Of a stretch of DNA of 64,000 nt, positions 35,567-45,559 are shown in pieces; positions within the stretch are counted from its first letter, which is position 1, and every line of letters starts with the position of its first letter. Both the position numbers and the translations under genes were made by a program. The notes below the pieces were generated by a model that worked only from the letters and a program-made list of their open reading frames with translations, was not told the DNA's origin and searched no databases. Location: assembly GCF_000192475.1 (NCBI RefSeq), contig NZ_AEYW01000006.1, positions 62,001 through 126,000 of the forward strand, read 5' to 3'. The DNA is from Ruegeria conchae (lineage in GTDB: Bacteria; Pseudomonadota; Alphaproteobacteria; Rhodobacterales; Rhodobacteraceae).

Positions 35567-37525
35567 TCAAACATCCAGCTCCTCAACAAACCGCGCGTTT
35601 TCCTGAATGTATTGGAACCGCAGTTCGGGTTTTTTGCCCATCAGGCGCTCGACCAGATCGCCGGTCTCGCCGGGTTCGTCCTCGTCGATGGTGACGCGGA
35701 TCAGTTTGCGCGAGGCCGGGTCCATCGTAGTCTCTTTCAGGTCCTTGGCGTCCATTTCGCCCAGACCCTTGAAGCGCGAGACGTCGATCTTGCCTTTGCC
35801 GCCCAGACCTTTTTCCAGCCATTCGTCCCGCTCGGCCTCGTCCAGACAATAGACGCGCTTGGCGCCTTGGGTCAGGCGATACAGCGGCGGGCAGGCGAGG
35901 TAGAGGTGGCCCGCGTCGATCATGGGCCGCATCTGTGTAAAGAAGAATGTCATCAGCAGAGCGGCGATATGCGCGCCGTCCACATCCGCGTCGGTCATGA
36001 TGATGATCTTGTCATAGCGCAGGTCATCGACGTTGAAGCGGGTGCCGAGGCCAACGCCCAAGGCTTGGGTCAGATCATTGATCTCGGCATTGGTGCCCAG
36101 CTTGGAACTGGCCGCGCCCAGCACGTTCAGGATTTTGCCGCGCAGGGGCAGAAGCGCCTGCGTTTTGCGGTTGCGACCCATCTTGGCGGAACCGCCCGCT
36201 GAGTCGCCCTCGACGATGAATAATTCGGTTCCGTCCCGTGTTGAGCTGGAACAGTCCACCAGCTTGCCGGGGAGACGAAGTTTTTTTGTGGCGGACTTGC
36301 GTTGTGTTTCCTTCTCGGCCCGTCGGCGCAGGCGTTCCTCGGATCGCAAGATCAGAAAGTCCAGAATGGCGCCGGCGGATTTGGTGTCCGCGGCCAGCCA
36401 GTTGTCGAAATGGTCGCGGACCGAGTTTTCGACCAGCCGTTGCGCCTCGACAGTGGCGAGGCGATCCTTGGTCTGACCAACAAATTCCGGTTCACTGATA
36501 AAGCAGGATACCAGCGCACAGCCGCCTGTAATCAGGTCGTCGCGGGTGATCTGCGCGGCCTTCTTGTTGTTGATCAGCTCGCCATACGCCTTGATTCCTT
36601 TGAGGACGGCGGCCCAGAACCCGGCCACATGGGTGCCGCCTTCGGGGGTGGGGACGGTATTGCAGTAGGACTGGATGAACCCATCGCGCGACGGTGTCCA
36701 GTTGATCGCCCATTCGACCTTGCCGGGGGCGTTGAACTTCTCCTGAAAGTCCACGGTGCCAGCAAAGGGTTGCTCGGCGTAGGTGGACGAGCCGTTCATA
36801 GTTTCTTTAAGATAGTCAGAGAGCCCGCCGGGGAAGTGGAATGTGGCCTCGGTTGGCGTTTCACCGTCATCGATGGCAGATTTCCAGCGGATTTCGACGC
36901 CCGAGAACAGGTAGGCCTTGGAGCGGATGGATTTGAACAGCCGCGCGGGTTTGAACTTGTGATGGCCGAAGATGTCGGCGTCCGCATGGAAGGTGACAGT
37001 GGTGCCGCGCCGGTTGGGCGCCGCGCCGACCTTTTCGACGGGGCCCAGTGGGATACCGCGTGAAAAGCGTTGCTCGAACAGCTGCTTGTCGCGCGCTACC
37101 TGCACGACCATCGAATCCGATAGGGCATTGACCACAGACGCACCCACGCCGTGCAAACCGCCCGAGGTCTGATAAGCCTTGCCCGAGAATTTTCCACCCG
37201 CGTGCAAGGTGCACAGGATGACCTCTAGCGCCGATTTGTCGGGGAACTTGGGGTGCGGATCGATCGGGATACCACGCCCGTTGTCGCGTACGGTCAGGGC
37301 GTAATCGGAATGCAGTTCGACCTCGATCCGGTTGGCATGGCCCGCTACGGCTTCGTCCATCGAGTTGTCTAGGATTTCGGCCACCATATGGTGCAAGGCA
37401 CGCTCATCGGTACCACCGATATACATGCCGGGCCGTTTTCGAACCGGTTCCAGCCCTTCGAGCACCTCAATGGACGAGGCGTCATAAGTTGTGGTCGCTT
37501 CTGGCGTCAACAGATCGTCGGGCAT
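35567..37525 (-). CDS. parE: DNA topoisomerase IV subunit B
   Basis: This 652-residue ATPase subunit of topoisomerase IV unlinks daughter chromosomes. The GHKL ATP site is visible (ILDNSMDEAVAGH, DNGRGIPIDPHPKF, GGLHGVGASVVNALS). The TOPRIM domain contains EGDSAGGSAKMGRNRKTQAL and TDADVDGAHIAALL. Length and the ParE-type C-terminus fit ParE and not the longer GyrB. The ATG at 37525 (MPDDLLTPEA) is preferred to in-frame codons up to 37654. The 270 bases upstream hold no recognisable gene. Confidence 0.95.
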   Translation of the reverse strand: MPDDLLTPEATTTYDASSIEVLEGLEPVRKRPGMYIGGTDERALHHMVAEILDNSMDEAVAGHANRIEVELHSDYALTVRDNGRGIPIDPHPKFPDKSALEVILCTLHAGGKFSGKAYQTSGGLHGVGASVVNALSDSMVVQVARDKQLFEQRFSRGIPLGPVEKVGAAPNRRGTTVTFHADADIFGHHKFKPARLFKSIRSKAYLFSGVEIRWKSAIDDGETPTEATFHFPGGLSDYLKETMNGSSTYAEQPFAGTVDFQEKFNAPGKVEWAINWTPSRDGFIQSYCNTVPTPEGGTHVAGFWAAVLKGIKAYGELINNKKAAQITRDDLITGGCALVSCFISEPEFVGQTKDRLATVEAQRLVENSVRDHFDNWLAADTKSAGAILDFLILRSEERLRRRAEKETQRKSATKKLRLPGKLVDCSSSTRDGTELFIVEGDSAGGSAKMGRNRKTQALLPLRGKILNVLGAASSKLGTNAEINDLTQALGVGLGTRFNVDDLRYDKIIIMTDADVDGAHIAALLMTFFFTQMRPMIDAGHLYLACPPLYRLTQGAKRVYCLDEAERDEWLEKGLGGKGKIDVSRFKGLGEMDAKDLKETTMDPASRKLIRVTIDEDEPGETGDLVERLMGKKPELRFQYIQENARFVEELDV

Positions 37526-37795
37526 GGGTGCTGCTCTTGTTTTTGAGTTTCCCCTATTATGGCAGGTGATGTGGTCCGGGGGAAGAGGGACGCGAGGTGT
37601 TGTGGGTGTTTTGAACTGCGATTGATCTGAGCAGTTTTTGCGGCATTGAATCAACCGCTTGTTGCGTTACGCGAGAACGGGACTTTGTAAGCACGCTTAG
37701 CCTCTGCTTTAAACGCTCTTGAACGTTTGCTTTTAGGCGATTTCCGGACGGGCTTTCAGAACACTTAAGAAACTAGATTCGAAGGACTGAGGAGT

Positions 37796-38296
37796 TCACT
37801 CTTTCTCTTCAATCAATAGCTCTTCAATCAGAACACACAAAAGTTGCGTTCTCGATTTAACATTGGCCTTTCTGTAGATGGAGTTGTTCTGCGACTTAAT
37901 TGTGCCCTCACTGGTCTCACGCAATTTAGCTATCTCTGCGACAGACAAACCCTTCACAGTGAGTAGTGCAACATCTCGCTCCGCAGCGCTCAGATTCCAG
38001 CGGTCGAATTGCAGCTCTAGCATCCGGAAAAACTCACCTTGAGCCATCTGAAGACTATGCTTGATCTCCTGATGTCGCCGCAAAAAAAGTTTGTGGCTCT
38101 GCCAGATCAACACCCCCCCAATAACAAAGCCGAACAGGGTGATGAGCGCGGTGATTTCGTGCACCACCCAGCTCGCAGAGAAAAGATAATATCCGGTGAT
38201 TTCGCCAACCAATTCAGCCGCAAACGCAAATGCGGAGATCGCATATATAGCGATCCCCGCCTTGAACATGGCGTCCTTGTTAAACCAATTGTTCAA
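37796..38296 (-). CDS. Membrane-anchored LuxR-type transcription regulator
   Basis: This 166-residue protein has two N-terminal membrane helices (about 12-33 and 43-66). A short linker and a LuxR/GerE helix-turn-helix follow (about 100-158; LSAAERDVALLTVKGLSVAEIAKL, EGTIKSQNNSIYRKANVKSR). There is no receiver or ligand domain, so the membrane part may sense the signal. The gene follows the acidic repeat protein gene by 36 bases on the same strand, suggesting a two-gene operon. Confidence 0.82.
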   Translation of the reverse strand: MNNWFNKDAMFKAGIAIYAISAFAFAAELVGEITGYYLFSASWVVHEITALITLFGFVIGGVLIWQSHKLFLRRHQEIKHSLQMAQGEFFRMLELQFDRWNLSAAERDVALLTVKGLSVAEIAKLRETSEGTIKSQNNSIYRKANVKSRTQLLCVLIEELLIEEKE

Positions 38297-38332
38297 ACTT
38301 GAGACTCACTTGCGGGCAAGCGGAAATACACC

Positions 38333-38911
38333 TTAGTCATCATCTCCCTCACCATCGTCACCTTCGCCATCGCTTTCGCCACCGTCGTCGCCTTCGCCAT
38401 CGCTTTCGCCGCCGTCGTCGCCTTCGCCATCGCTTTCGCCACCGTCGTCGCCTTCGCCATCGCTTTCGCCGCCGTCGTCGCCTTCGCCATCACTTTCGCC
38501 ACCGTTGTCGCCTTCGCCGTCGCTTTCGCCGCCGTCGTCACGCTCGCCATCATCGCCTTCGTCGTCACGTTCGCTATCATCACCTTCGCCGTCATCTTCT
38601 TCGTCATCAAATCCTTCATCATCATCTTCATCGTCAAAATCTCTGTCGTCGTCTTCTTCGTCATCGTACTCATCGTCACGCTCAGATCGATCGCGGACGA
38701 TGGTTCCATCTTTTCCCAATACCACTTCTCTCTCGATCCCAGGCCCAGTTGCCTCAAAGCGGAGATTCCCAAAAAGCGTGTTTGTTATTTCAATTCTCTG
38801 GAAACCTTGTTCAGTAAGCTCGTCGATGACGTCTTGTTTGGTGGTTTGCGAGAGTGCTGTTGTAGCCATCAAAACAAAGGTTGTCGTAAGACCCATAGTT
38901 TTCTTGTTCAT
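38333..38911 (-). CDS. Secreted PepSY-like protein with a long acidic repeat tail
   Basis: This 192-residue protein has a signal peptide (about 1-21, cut near ALSQ). A small domain at about 22-72 has PepSY-like features (DVIDELTEQGFQRIEI ... EREVVLGKDGTIV). The remainder is an Asp/Glu/Gly/Ser tail with a repeated unit GDDGGESDGE. The tail should be disordered and could bind calcium or other cations outside the inner membrane. AGGATAGGA precedes the ATG. The companion gene encodes a membrane-bound LuxR regulator. Confidence 0.78.
   Translation of the reverse strand: MNKKTMGLTTTFVLMATTALSQTTKQDVIDELTEQGFQRIEITNTLFGNLRFEATGPGIEREVVLGKDGTIVRDRSERDDEYDDEEDDDRDFDDEDDDEGFDDEEDDGEGDDSERDDEGDDGERDDGGESDGEGDNGGESDGEGDDGGESDGEGDDGGESDGEGDDGGESDGEGDDGGESDGEGDDGEGDDD
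38361..38540 (-). repeat. Six-unit 30-bp tandem repeat with 60-bp higher-order period
   Basis: Units start at 38361, 38391, 38421, 38451, 38481 and 38511, each close to CCTTCGCCATCGCTTTCGCC plus 10 more bases. The 21st base alternates A, G, A, G, A, G along the array, so neighbouring pairs form a 60-bp unit. Only the two right-hand units carry extra changes. The array encodes the GDDGGESDGE repeats of the acidic protein. Confidence 0.95.
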
Positions 38912-39162
38912 GTTCCTATCCTCAACAATTTTGCTGATTAATTTAGAGCACTCGCCGCTGAAGCTGGGAATATAACTTTGGATGGTTTCGCCATACTTGA
39001 ACCAAAGATCTATTTCCTCAACGATAGGGGGTAACGCACGTAAAGTATTAAGGTGTGGGTTTGGAAAGCCCTAGGAGATCTGGCAAGGAAGACTCTTGCA
39101 GGTGCGCTCGGGGTGATCTGAATATTTTGACCAACAGTTTAGTTGAAGGTAACGCCAAGGAC

Positions 39163-39810
39163 ATGCCCGAAGCCAAGAAATTCGAGAAGCTTTTCTCCAC
39201 TCCAATGATGCGATTCCAAGTGCCCAACAGCGCAGCATTAAATGCGGCGTTGTTGTTTGAGGCAGAAAAGATGCGTGAGGAAGATGAAGGCGTCTCAAAG
39301 TCCAATCGCGGGGGTTGGCACTCACGAGGGAATCTATTTGAACGCGATGCGCCGGCCATTCAGACTTTGCGCGACGCAGCAAAAGATGCGGTTTTCCAGA
39401 TGACACGAAAGGTCTCGGACAAGGTTAAACCGGACGAACTTCGTCTGAAACTGTTCGGCTGGATGAACGCCAATCCCTCCGGCGGTTACAATGCACCACA
39501 TACGCACCCCGGAGCGCATTGGTCAGGTGTATACTATGTCTCTCAACCCGAGGTCGAAGAAGGTTCGTCTGGAATGATTGAATTTCTCGACCCTCGGAAT
39601 GAGTTGCCTCATTGGCGGATACTTGAGGCGAGTGCATTTCGGAATAAAAAGAAGCTGCGCCCATCTCCGGGTGAAATGATCCTGTTTCCATCCTATCTGA
39701 CCCATTGGGTCCACCCAAATCAAAGCGAGGACAGCCGTGTAACCGTTGCGTTTAACGCAACTTTTCGTCGCCCTAAGTCAGGCACGCTGAAAACGTCAGG
39801 AAGCAAGTAG
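39163..39810 (+). CDS. Putative 2-oxoglutarate/Fe(II) oxygenase (TIGR02466 family)
   Basis: This is a 215-residue protein of the TIGR02466 type. HTHPGAHWSGVYYVS carries the first iron-ligand histidine region, and PSYLTHWVHPN, with a second histidine, lies about 80 residues later. Between them GMIEFLDPR forms the double-stranded beta-helix core. The substrate is unknown. I chose the ATG at 39163 (MPEAKKFEKLFSTPM) because homologues start near this motif; the in-frame start at 39055 adds an unlikely extension. Confidence 0.78.
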   Translation: MPEAKKFEKLFSTPMMRFQVPNSAALNAALLFEAEKMREEDEGVSKSNRGGWHSRGNLFERDAPAIQTLRDAAKDAVFQMTRKVSDKVKPDELRLKLFGWMNANPSGGYNAPHTHPGAHWSGVYYVSQPEVEEGSSGMIEFLDPRNELPHWRILEASAFRNKKKLRPSPGEMILFPSYLTHWVHPNQSEDSRVTVAFNATFRRPKSGTLKTSGSK

Positions 39811-39923
39811 TATTTCATTCTGCGCAAACGATATCTAACGGATACATGTCGAATTCGTCTCGCCACCTGCTCAAAGCACTCCTAGTCTGTGGACATTAAT
39901 CAGTTACGACAACAGGAACCCAA

Positions 39924-40532
39924 ATGAGCTGGATCAAGACCATACCCTATGTCGAGGCGACGGGCAGGCTGCGCAAACTCTATGACCGGGTCACCGGCCC
40001 GGACAACAATGTGGACAACATCATGATGGCGCACAGCCTGCGCCCGCACTCGATGGAAGGCCATATGGCGATGTATAAGGCTGTACTGCATCATTCTGGC
40101 AACGTTATCCCGAAGTGGTTTCTTGAGGTGCTGGGCGTGTGGGTCAGCTCTCTGAACCGATGCGGGTATTGTGTCGAGCATCATTTCGCGGGTCTGCAGC
40201 GGTTGTTGCAGGATGAAGCACGAGGGAACGCGATCTGGGCGGCGATTGAGGCAGGCGAGCCGGGGCAGGCGCCTTTGGACGCGGCGCAGGTTGCTGCGAT
40301 GTATTATGCACGTCTACTGACCGAAGCTCCGGCGGATTTGACTGAAGCCGATGTTGAGCGTTTGCGCTCCGCTGGTTGGGATGATGGAGAGATTCTTGAG
40401 ATCAATCAGGTATGCTCGTACTTTTCCTATGCGAACCGAACCGTACTTGGGTTAGGGTGCTCGACGGATGGGGACGTTCTGGGACTGTCGCCGAACAACT
40501 CGGAAAATCCGGATGATTGGGGCCATCGGTGA
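39924..40532 (+). CDS. Peroxidase-related AhpD-like protein (carboxymuconolactone decarboxylase family)
   Basis: This 202-residue, all-helical protein has the redox motif CGYCVEHH at about 79-86 in the AhpD arrangement (C-x-x-C with nearby histidines). It matches the uncharacterised peroxidase-related group. It probably takes part in thiol-dependent peroxide detoxification or an unknown redox step. It is monocistronic, and a dispersed hairpin repeat follows the stop. Confidence 0.85.
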   Translation: MSWIKTIPYVEATGRLRKLYDRVTGPDNNVDNIMMAHSLRPHSMEGHMAMYKAVLHHSGNVIPKWFLEVLGVWVSSLNRCGYCVEHHFAGLQRLLQDEARGNAIWAAIEAGEPGQAPLDAAQVAAMYYARLLTEAPADLTEADVERLRSAGWDDGEILEINQVCSYFSYANRTVLGLGCSTDGDVLGLSPNNSENPDDWGHR

Positions 40533-40541
40533 GGACAGGAG

Positions 40542-40594
40542 CGAGGGGCCGAGCCCCTCGCGCTCCCCGAGATGTTTTTGGCCAGATGAAGGGC
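40542..40594 (+). repeat. Dispersed intergenic hairpin repeat, copy 1
   Basis: CGAGGGGC and GCCCCTCG form a perfect 8-bp stem around a 3-base loop, followed by CGCTCCCCGAGATGTTTTTGG and CCAGATGAAGGG. The same arrangement recurs at 54409-54460. It sits just after the AhpD-like gene and may end its transcript. Confidence 0.75.
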
Positions 40595-40712
40595 AGATCG
40601 GCGCGCCTGCCCGGAGGCTCAGTTAAAACACAAGTCTGTTTGACACCAATCAAAGCGCTGATTGTGCCGAACTGCTAGATTTCTCTTCGACAGGAAACCG
40701 AGGAGAGAATGT

Positions 40713-41642
40713 ATGGATGCAACGCCCCAGATCAGTCAGAAATCACCTCATATTAATTCGGCAACTGCCCCGAGTGCGGAGGCCTCTGCGCCGACGCTCG
40801 AAAAAATTCGGCAAGCTTTTGAAAGCGGTAACTATCCCTATGGCCGAAAGATGGCGCGCAAGGATTATGAAGCGCAGAAGGCTGAGTTACAGGCCGAGTT
40901 GCTAAAGGTTCAGTTGTGGGCACAGGAAACCGGACAGCGATTTGTGTTGTTGTTCGAGGGCCGAGATGCCGCTGGCAAGGGCGGGACAATCAAGCGGTTT
41001 ATGGAGCATCTGAACCCACGCCAGGCCCGTGTCGTTGCGTTGAACAAGCCGACGGATGAAGAGAAAGGGCAGTGGTATTACCAGCGGTACGTGCAACAGT
41101 TGCCGACCTTGGGTGAGATGGTGTTTTATGACCGGTCTTGGTACAATCGCGCGGGTGTCGAACGGGTTATGGGGTTCTGCTCTCCCAACGAGTACTTGGA
41201 ATTCATGCGCCAGACTCCTGAGTTAGAGCGGATGTTGGTACGCTCGGGCATTCAGCTTTACAAATACTGGTTCTCGGTCACGCAGGAAGAACAGCAACGG
41301 CGCTTTCGGAGCCGTGAAACCGACCCATTGAAACAATGGAAATTGTCGCCGATTGACAAAGCCAGCCTGAGTAAATGGGATGACTATACTGAGGCGAAAG
41401 AGGCGATGTTCTTCTACACCGACACGGCCGACGCGCCCTGGACCATTGTAAAATCCAATGACAAAAAACGCGCGCGTCTGAATTGCATGCGTCACTTTTT
41501 GTCGACGTTGGATTATCCTGACAAGGATCACGAGATTGTTGTTGAACCTGACCCTCTGATCGTGGGGCAGGCGCATCATGTGATTCATCGCTCGGACCAT
41601 ATTCTTGGAACGGCACTGCATCCGGATGTGAAAATTGGCTAA
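40713..41642 (+). CDS. ppk2: Polyphosphate kinase 2
   Basis: This 309-residue PPK2-family kinase transfers phosphate between polyphosphate and nucleotides. Walker A is EGRDAAGKGGTIKRF (about 82-96). The family blocks YDRSWYNRAGVERVMGF and KYWFSVTQEEQQRRF follow, with RETDPLKQWKLSPID after them. The ATG at 40713 has GAGGAGAG upstream. Length fits a single-domain PPK2; whether it prefers ADP or GDP cannot be read safely. Confidence 0.95.
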   Translation: MDATPQISQKSPHINSATAPSAEASAPTLEKIRQAFESGNYPYGRKMARKDYEAQKAELQAELLKVQLWAQETGQRFVLLFEGRDAAGKGGTIKRFMEHLNPRQARVVALNKPTDEEKGQWYYQRYVQQLPTLGEMVFYDRSWYNRAGVERVMGFCSPNEYLEFMRQTPELERMLVRSGIQLYKYWFSVTQEEQQRRFRSRETDPLKQWKLSPIDKASLSKWDDYTEAKEAMFFYTDTADAPWTIVKSNDKKRARLNCMRHFLSTLDYPDKDHEIVVEPDPLIVGQAHHVIHRSDHILGTALHPDVKIG

Positions 41643-41649
41643 CGGGTCG

Positions 41650-41675
41650 GGTCATCACCAGACAGGGTGATGGCC
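41650..41675 (+). terminator. Hairpin after ppk2
   Basis: CATCACC (41653-41659) pairs with GGTGATG (41666-41672), with further outer G-C pairs, 8 bases after the ppk2 stop. No T run follows, so it is a likely but weak terminator. Confidence 0.45.
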
Positions 41676-41762
41676 CACTTGGTACAAGTCAAGTAAGTCT
41701 CACATTGAAATAAACCTGTTCTGCTCTTGTCTTGCGCTGCGGGCAAGCCTAAGGCTGGCGGG

Positions 41763-43127
41763 ATGAACAAGGTGATGACATATCCCGGCCATTTGCGGGC
41801 AATTACAGTGCTGGGCCTGCCATTGATTGGTGGGCATTTGGCACAATATGCGATCGGTCTGACCGACACCATCATGCTGGGATGGTACGGGGTCGAGGCA
41901 CTGGCCGCAGTGACACTGGCCAGCAGCTATTTCTTTGTTCTTTTTCTGTTTGGCGCAGGGTTTGGCTTGGCCGTTATGCCGATGGTGGCGACTGCTGCGG
42001 CTGAAGAGAATGAGACCAGCATACGCCGGTCGACTCGCATGGGTCTGTGGCTGTCTTTGATCTATGCGACGGTGATGATGCCCCTTCTGTGGTGGTCACA
42101 ACCTATACTGATTGCATTGAAGCAAGAACCACAAGTCGCTGAAACTGCAGCGATTTACCTGCGTGTGGCAGGGTGGGGACTGTTCCCCGCATTGTTGGTT
42201 ATGACCCTCAAGTCCTATTTGGCCGCACTTGAACGAACGCAGATTGTGCTCTGGATCACGGTTGTTGCCGCTGTTGTGAATGGATTGACGAACTATGCGT
42301 TGATTTTCGGCAATTTGGGTGCGCCTGAGTTGGGAGTGATGGGCGCGGCCATCGCTTCGGTCGTGACGCAGATCGTGTCACTGGTGGCGGTGGTGATCTA
42401 TGCGGTGAAGGCGTTGCCGGAACACAGTCTGTTCCAACGTTTTTGGCGTCCGGATTGGGAAATGTTCATGAGCGTTCTACGCCTGGGCGTTCCGATAGGC
42501 CTGACGACACTGGCAGAGGTGTCTTTGTTCGCTATTTCAGCGGTGATGATGGGCTGGCTGGGTCCGGTGCCACTGGCGGCGCATGGTATTGCTCTGAATC
42601 TCGCGTCTGCGACATTCATGGTGCATCTGGGACTGTCAAATGTAGCAACAATCCGCGCGGGAAATGCATTGGGTCGTCGAGATCGTGCACATCTTGAAAA
42701 AGGCGCCATTACAGTGACCGGAATGTCGCTGGTGGTTTCAGTCTTGACCATTATTCTGTTCTTGACCTGTGCAGAGCCTCTCATTTCCTTGTTTATGGAA
42801 TTTGATGATCCGAAACGGCCAGAAATTCTGTTGATTGGCACCGGGCTGCTGGCAATGGCTGCTTTGTTCCAACTGGTCGATGGCGCACAGGTGATCGCAC
42901 TGGGTCTTTTGCGCGGATTGCAGGATGCCAAAGTGCCGATGGTGATGGCCGCGCTCAGCTATTGGGCGATCGGGATACCTGCATCGTATTACTTCGGCTT
43001 CGTTCAGGGCATGGAAGGGATCGGAGTGTGGCTTGGCCTGGTGCTGGGCCTTGCCTGTGCCGCTGTCCTTTTGATGTCGCGATTCTGGCTGCGGTCTGTG
43101 CGCGAGGTTGGCGAAGTTCCGGCCTAA
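41763..43127 (+). CDS. MATE-family multidrug efflux transporter
   Basis: This 454-residue, 12-helix inner-membrane antiporter has two homologous halves. The N-terminal GLPLIGGHLAQYAIGLTDT and the mid-protein LGVPIGLTTLAEVSLFAIS occupy equivalent positions, as in NorM-type MATE proteins driven by sodium or protons. Substrate range cannot be predicted. The ATG at 41763 matches the usual start. It converges with the next gene across 4 bases. Confidence 0.92.
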   Translation: MNKVMTYPGHLRAITVLGLPLIGGHLAQYAIGLTDTIMLGWYGVEALAAVTLASSYFFVLFLFGAGFGLAVMPMVATAAAEENETSIRRSTRMGLWLSLIYATVMMPLLWWSQPILIALKQEPQVAETAAIYLRVAGWGLFPALLVMTLKSYLAALERTQIVLWITVVAAVVNGLTNYALIFGNLGAPELGVMGAAIASVVTQIVSLVAVVIYAVKALPEHSLFQRFWRPDWEMFMSVLRLGVPIGLTTLAEVSLFAISAVMMGWLGPVPLAAHGIALNLASATFMVHLGLSNVATIRAGNALGRRDRAHLEKGAITVTGMSLVVSVLTIILFLTCAEPLISLFMEFDDPKRPEILLIGTGLLAMAALFQLVDGAQVIALGLLRGLQDAKVPMVMAALSYWAIGIPASYYFGFVQGMEGIGVWLGLVLGLACAAVLLMSRFWLRSVREVGEVPA

Positions 43128-43131
43128 GGGA

Positions 43132-43533
43132 TCAACCTTTGCTGATCCGATCTGATTTTTTGCGGACAAGCACCGAGCGCAGATCATGCATAGCCATCAA
43201 TAGCCGATCCGTGACGTCCTCCAACTGCTCATCCGTGGCCTTGGACTGCGCCCATTGCGTCGTCAGATTCAGATGGTCGACGGCGCGATGAATATCATCC
43301 AAGTCGCGGAGGGATAGCAGGGCTTTCCGCTCTTCCATCCAGCGCGTGATTTCGGCTTTGTCCGCGTCGGACAGACTACGTCGACCCTGTGGTTTGACCT
43401 CACCATTGCGGATGTTGACCACTGCGATCTGATCCATTTCGATCCGACGTTGGCGGTTTTCCGTATCGATCTTGAACACTGCTGCGCCATTCTCGCGTAC
43501 GCGGAAGTAATATTCGGGCAGGATTGTGGACAT
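43132..43533 (-). CDS. Conserved hypothetical protein
   Basis: This 133-residue soluble protein starts MSTILPEYYFRVRENGAAVF. It has an N-terminal beta-rich half that may bind a small partner and a helical C-terminal half (ERKALLSLRDLDDIHRAVDHL). No motif identifies a function. It lies 7 bases downstream of the aspartate aminotransferase gene on the same strand and is probably co-transcribed with it. Confidence 0.7.
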   Translation of the reverse strand: MSTILPEYYFRVRENGAAVFKIDTENRQRRIEMDQIAVVNIRNGEVKPQGRRSLSDADKAEITRWMEERKALLSLRDLDDIHRAVDHLNLTTQWAQSKATDEQLEDVTDRLLMAMHDLRSVLVRKKSDRISKG

Positions 43534-43540
43534 GGAAACC

Positions 43541-44764
<1,224 letters not shown>

Positions 44765-44835
44765 TCAGCCTGACTGTCATAGGGTGCGCCGAAATATCGA
44801 TCAAGCCAATTGAACCTCACCTATTGGAGACCCCA

Positions 44836-45228
44836 ATGAACGACGAAACGGACTGGTTCGGACCGGACACTGCAACCTTTGGAGATCGCGTCGCGGGCGC
44901 GCGCGAGGTTGCGGGTATGACACAGACACAATTGGCCCGTCGTCTAGGGGTTAAAAAGGCGACGATAATTTCTTGGGAAGATGATCTGTCCGAACCCCGT
45001 GCCAACAAGCTGTCGATGATGGCCGGGCTGTTGAATGTCTCGATCATGTGGCTTTTGACCGGCGAAGGCGACGGCATGGATGAGACCAGCCTGAACGGCG
45101 ATGTCGACTCGGAGCTGCGTGATCTGGTGGCAGAACTGCGTACAATCAGGGGTGAGATGCGTGCCAGTTCAGAGCGTTTGGCCAGGGTGGAAAAGTCGCT
45201 GCGCCTGAAGCTGGAACGCAGTCAATGA
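44836..45228 (+). CDS. XRE-family helix-turn-helix regulator
   Basis: This 130-residue protein has an HTH_3 domain at about 17-72 (REVAGMTQTQLARRLGVKKATIISWEDD). A C-terminal coiled coil at about 90-128 could mediate dimerisation. Its regulon is unknown. The ATG at 44836 follows TTGGAGACC. Its stop overlaps the start of sdhE as ATGA, linking it to succinate dehydrogenase assembly. Confidence 0.88.
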   Translation: MNDETDWFGPDTATFGDRVAGAREVAGMTQTQLARRLGVKKATIISWEDDLSEPRANKLSMMAGLLNVSIMWLLTGEGDGMDETSLNGDVDSELRDLVAELRTIRGEMRASSERLARVEKSLRLKLERSQ

Positions 45229-45482
45229 CCGAATCCCGAGAAACTCGGATCAAGCGCATGAAAATGCGCTCGATGCGACGTGGTATCAAAGAGATGGATT
45301 TGATCCTGACAGCCTACGCTGATCGCAACCTGACTTTGATGGATGACGACGGGCTGAATACCTATGATGCGTTGCTGCACGAAAATGACCAAGATTTGTA
45401 TCAGTGGGTCACCGGTCAGGCCAGCCCTCCGACAGAGCTGTCAGATTTGATCGCAGACATTGCGCAAACATTTCAGAAATAA
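45225..45482 (+). CDS. sdhE: FAD assembly factor SdhE
   Basis: This 85-residue SdhE/Sdh5-family protein promotes covalent flavinylation of succinate dehydrogenase. The key motif RGxxE is present in SMRRGIKEMD near residues 18-26, and the usual YQWVTGQ follows. It overlaps the XRE regulator gene by 4 bases. Confidence 0.93.
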   Translation: MTESRETRIKRMKMRSMRRGIKEMDLILTAYADRNLTLMDDDGLNTYDALLHENDQDLYQWVTGQASPPTELSDLIADIAQTFQK

Positions 45483-45559
45483 GCGATAATTCAACTTAAC
45501 CGATTTTTCGGAAATTCGCGTCATGTTTTCAGAAACAGCGCGATGAATCGGAGGATCGG

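Noticed and set aside
38361-38540. Possible CRISPR array
   Set aside because: The 30-base units are contiguous with no unique spacers and code for a protein repeat; no cas genes are near.
38299-38817. Long plus-strand frame rich in His and Arg opposite the acidic repeat gene
   Set aside because: It is the complement of a GC-rich 30-bp repeat array. The minus-strand frame has a signal peptide, a domain and a ribosome-binding site, while this one has only repeat-driven composition.
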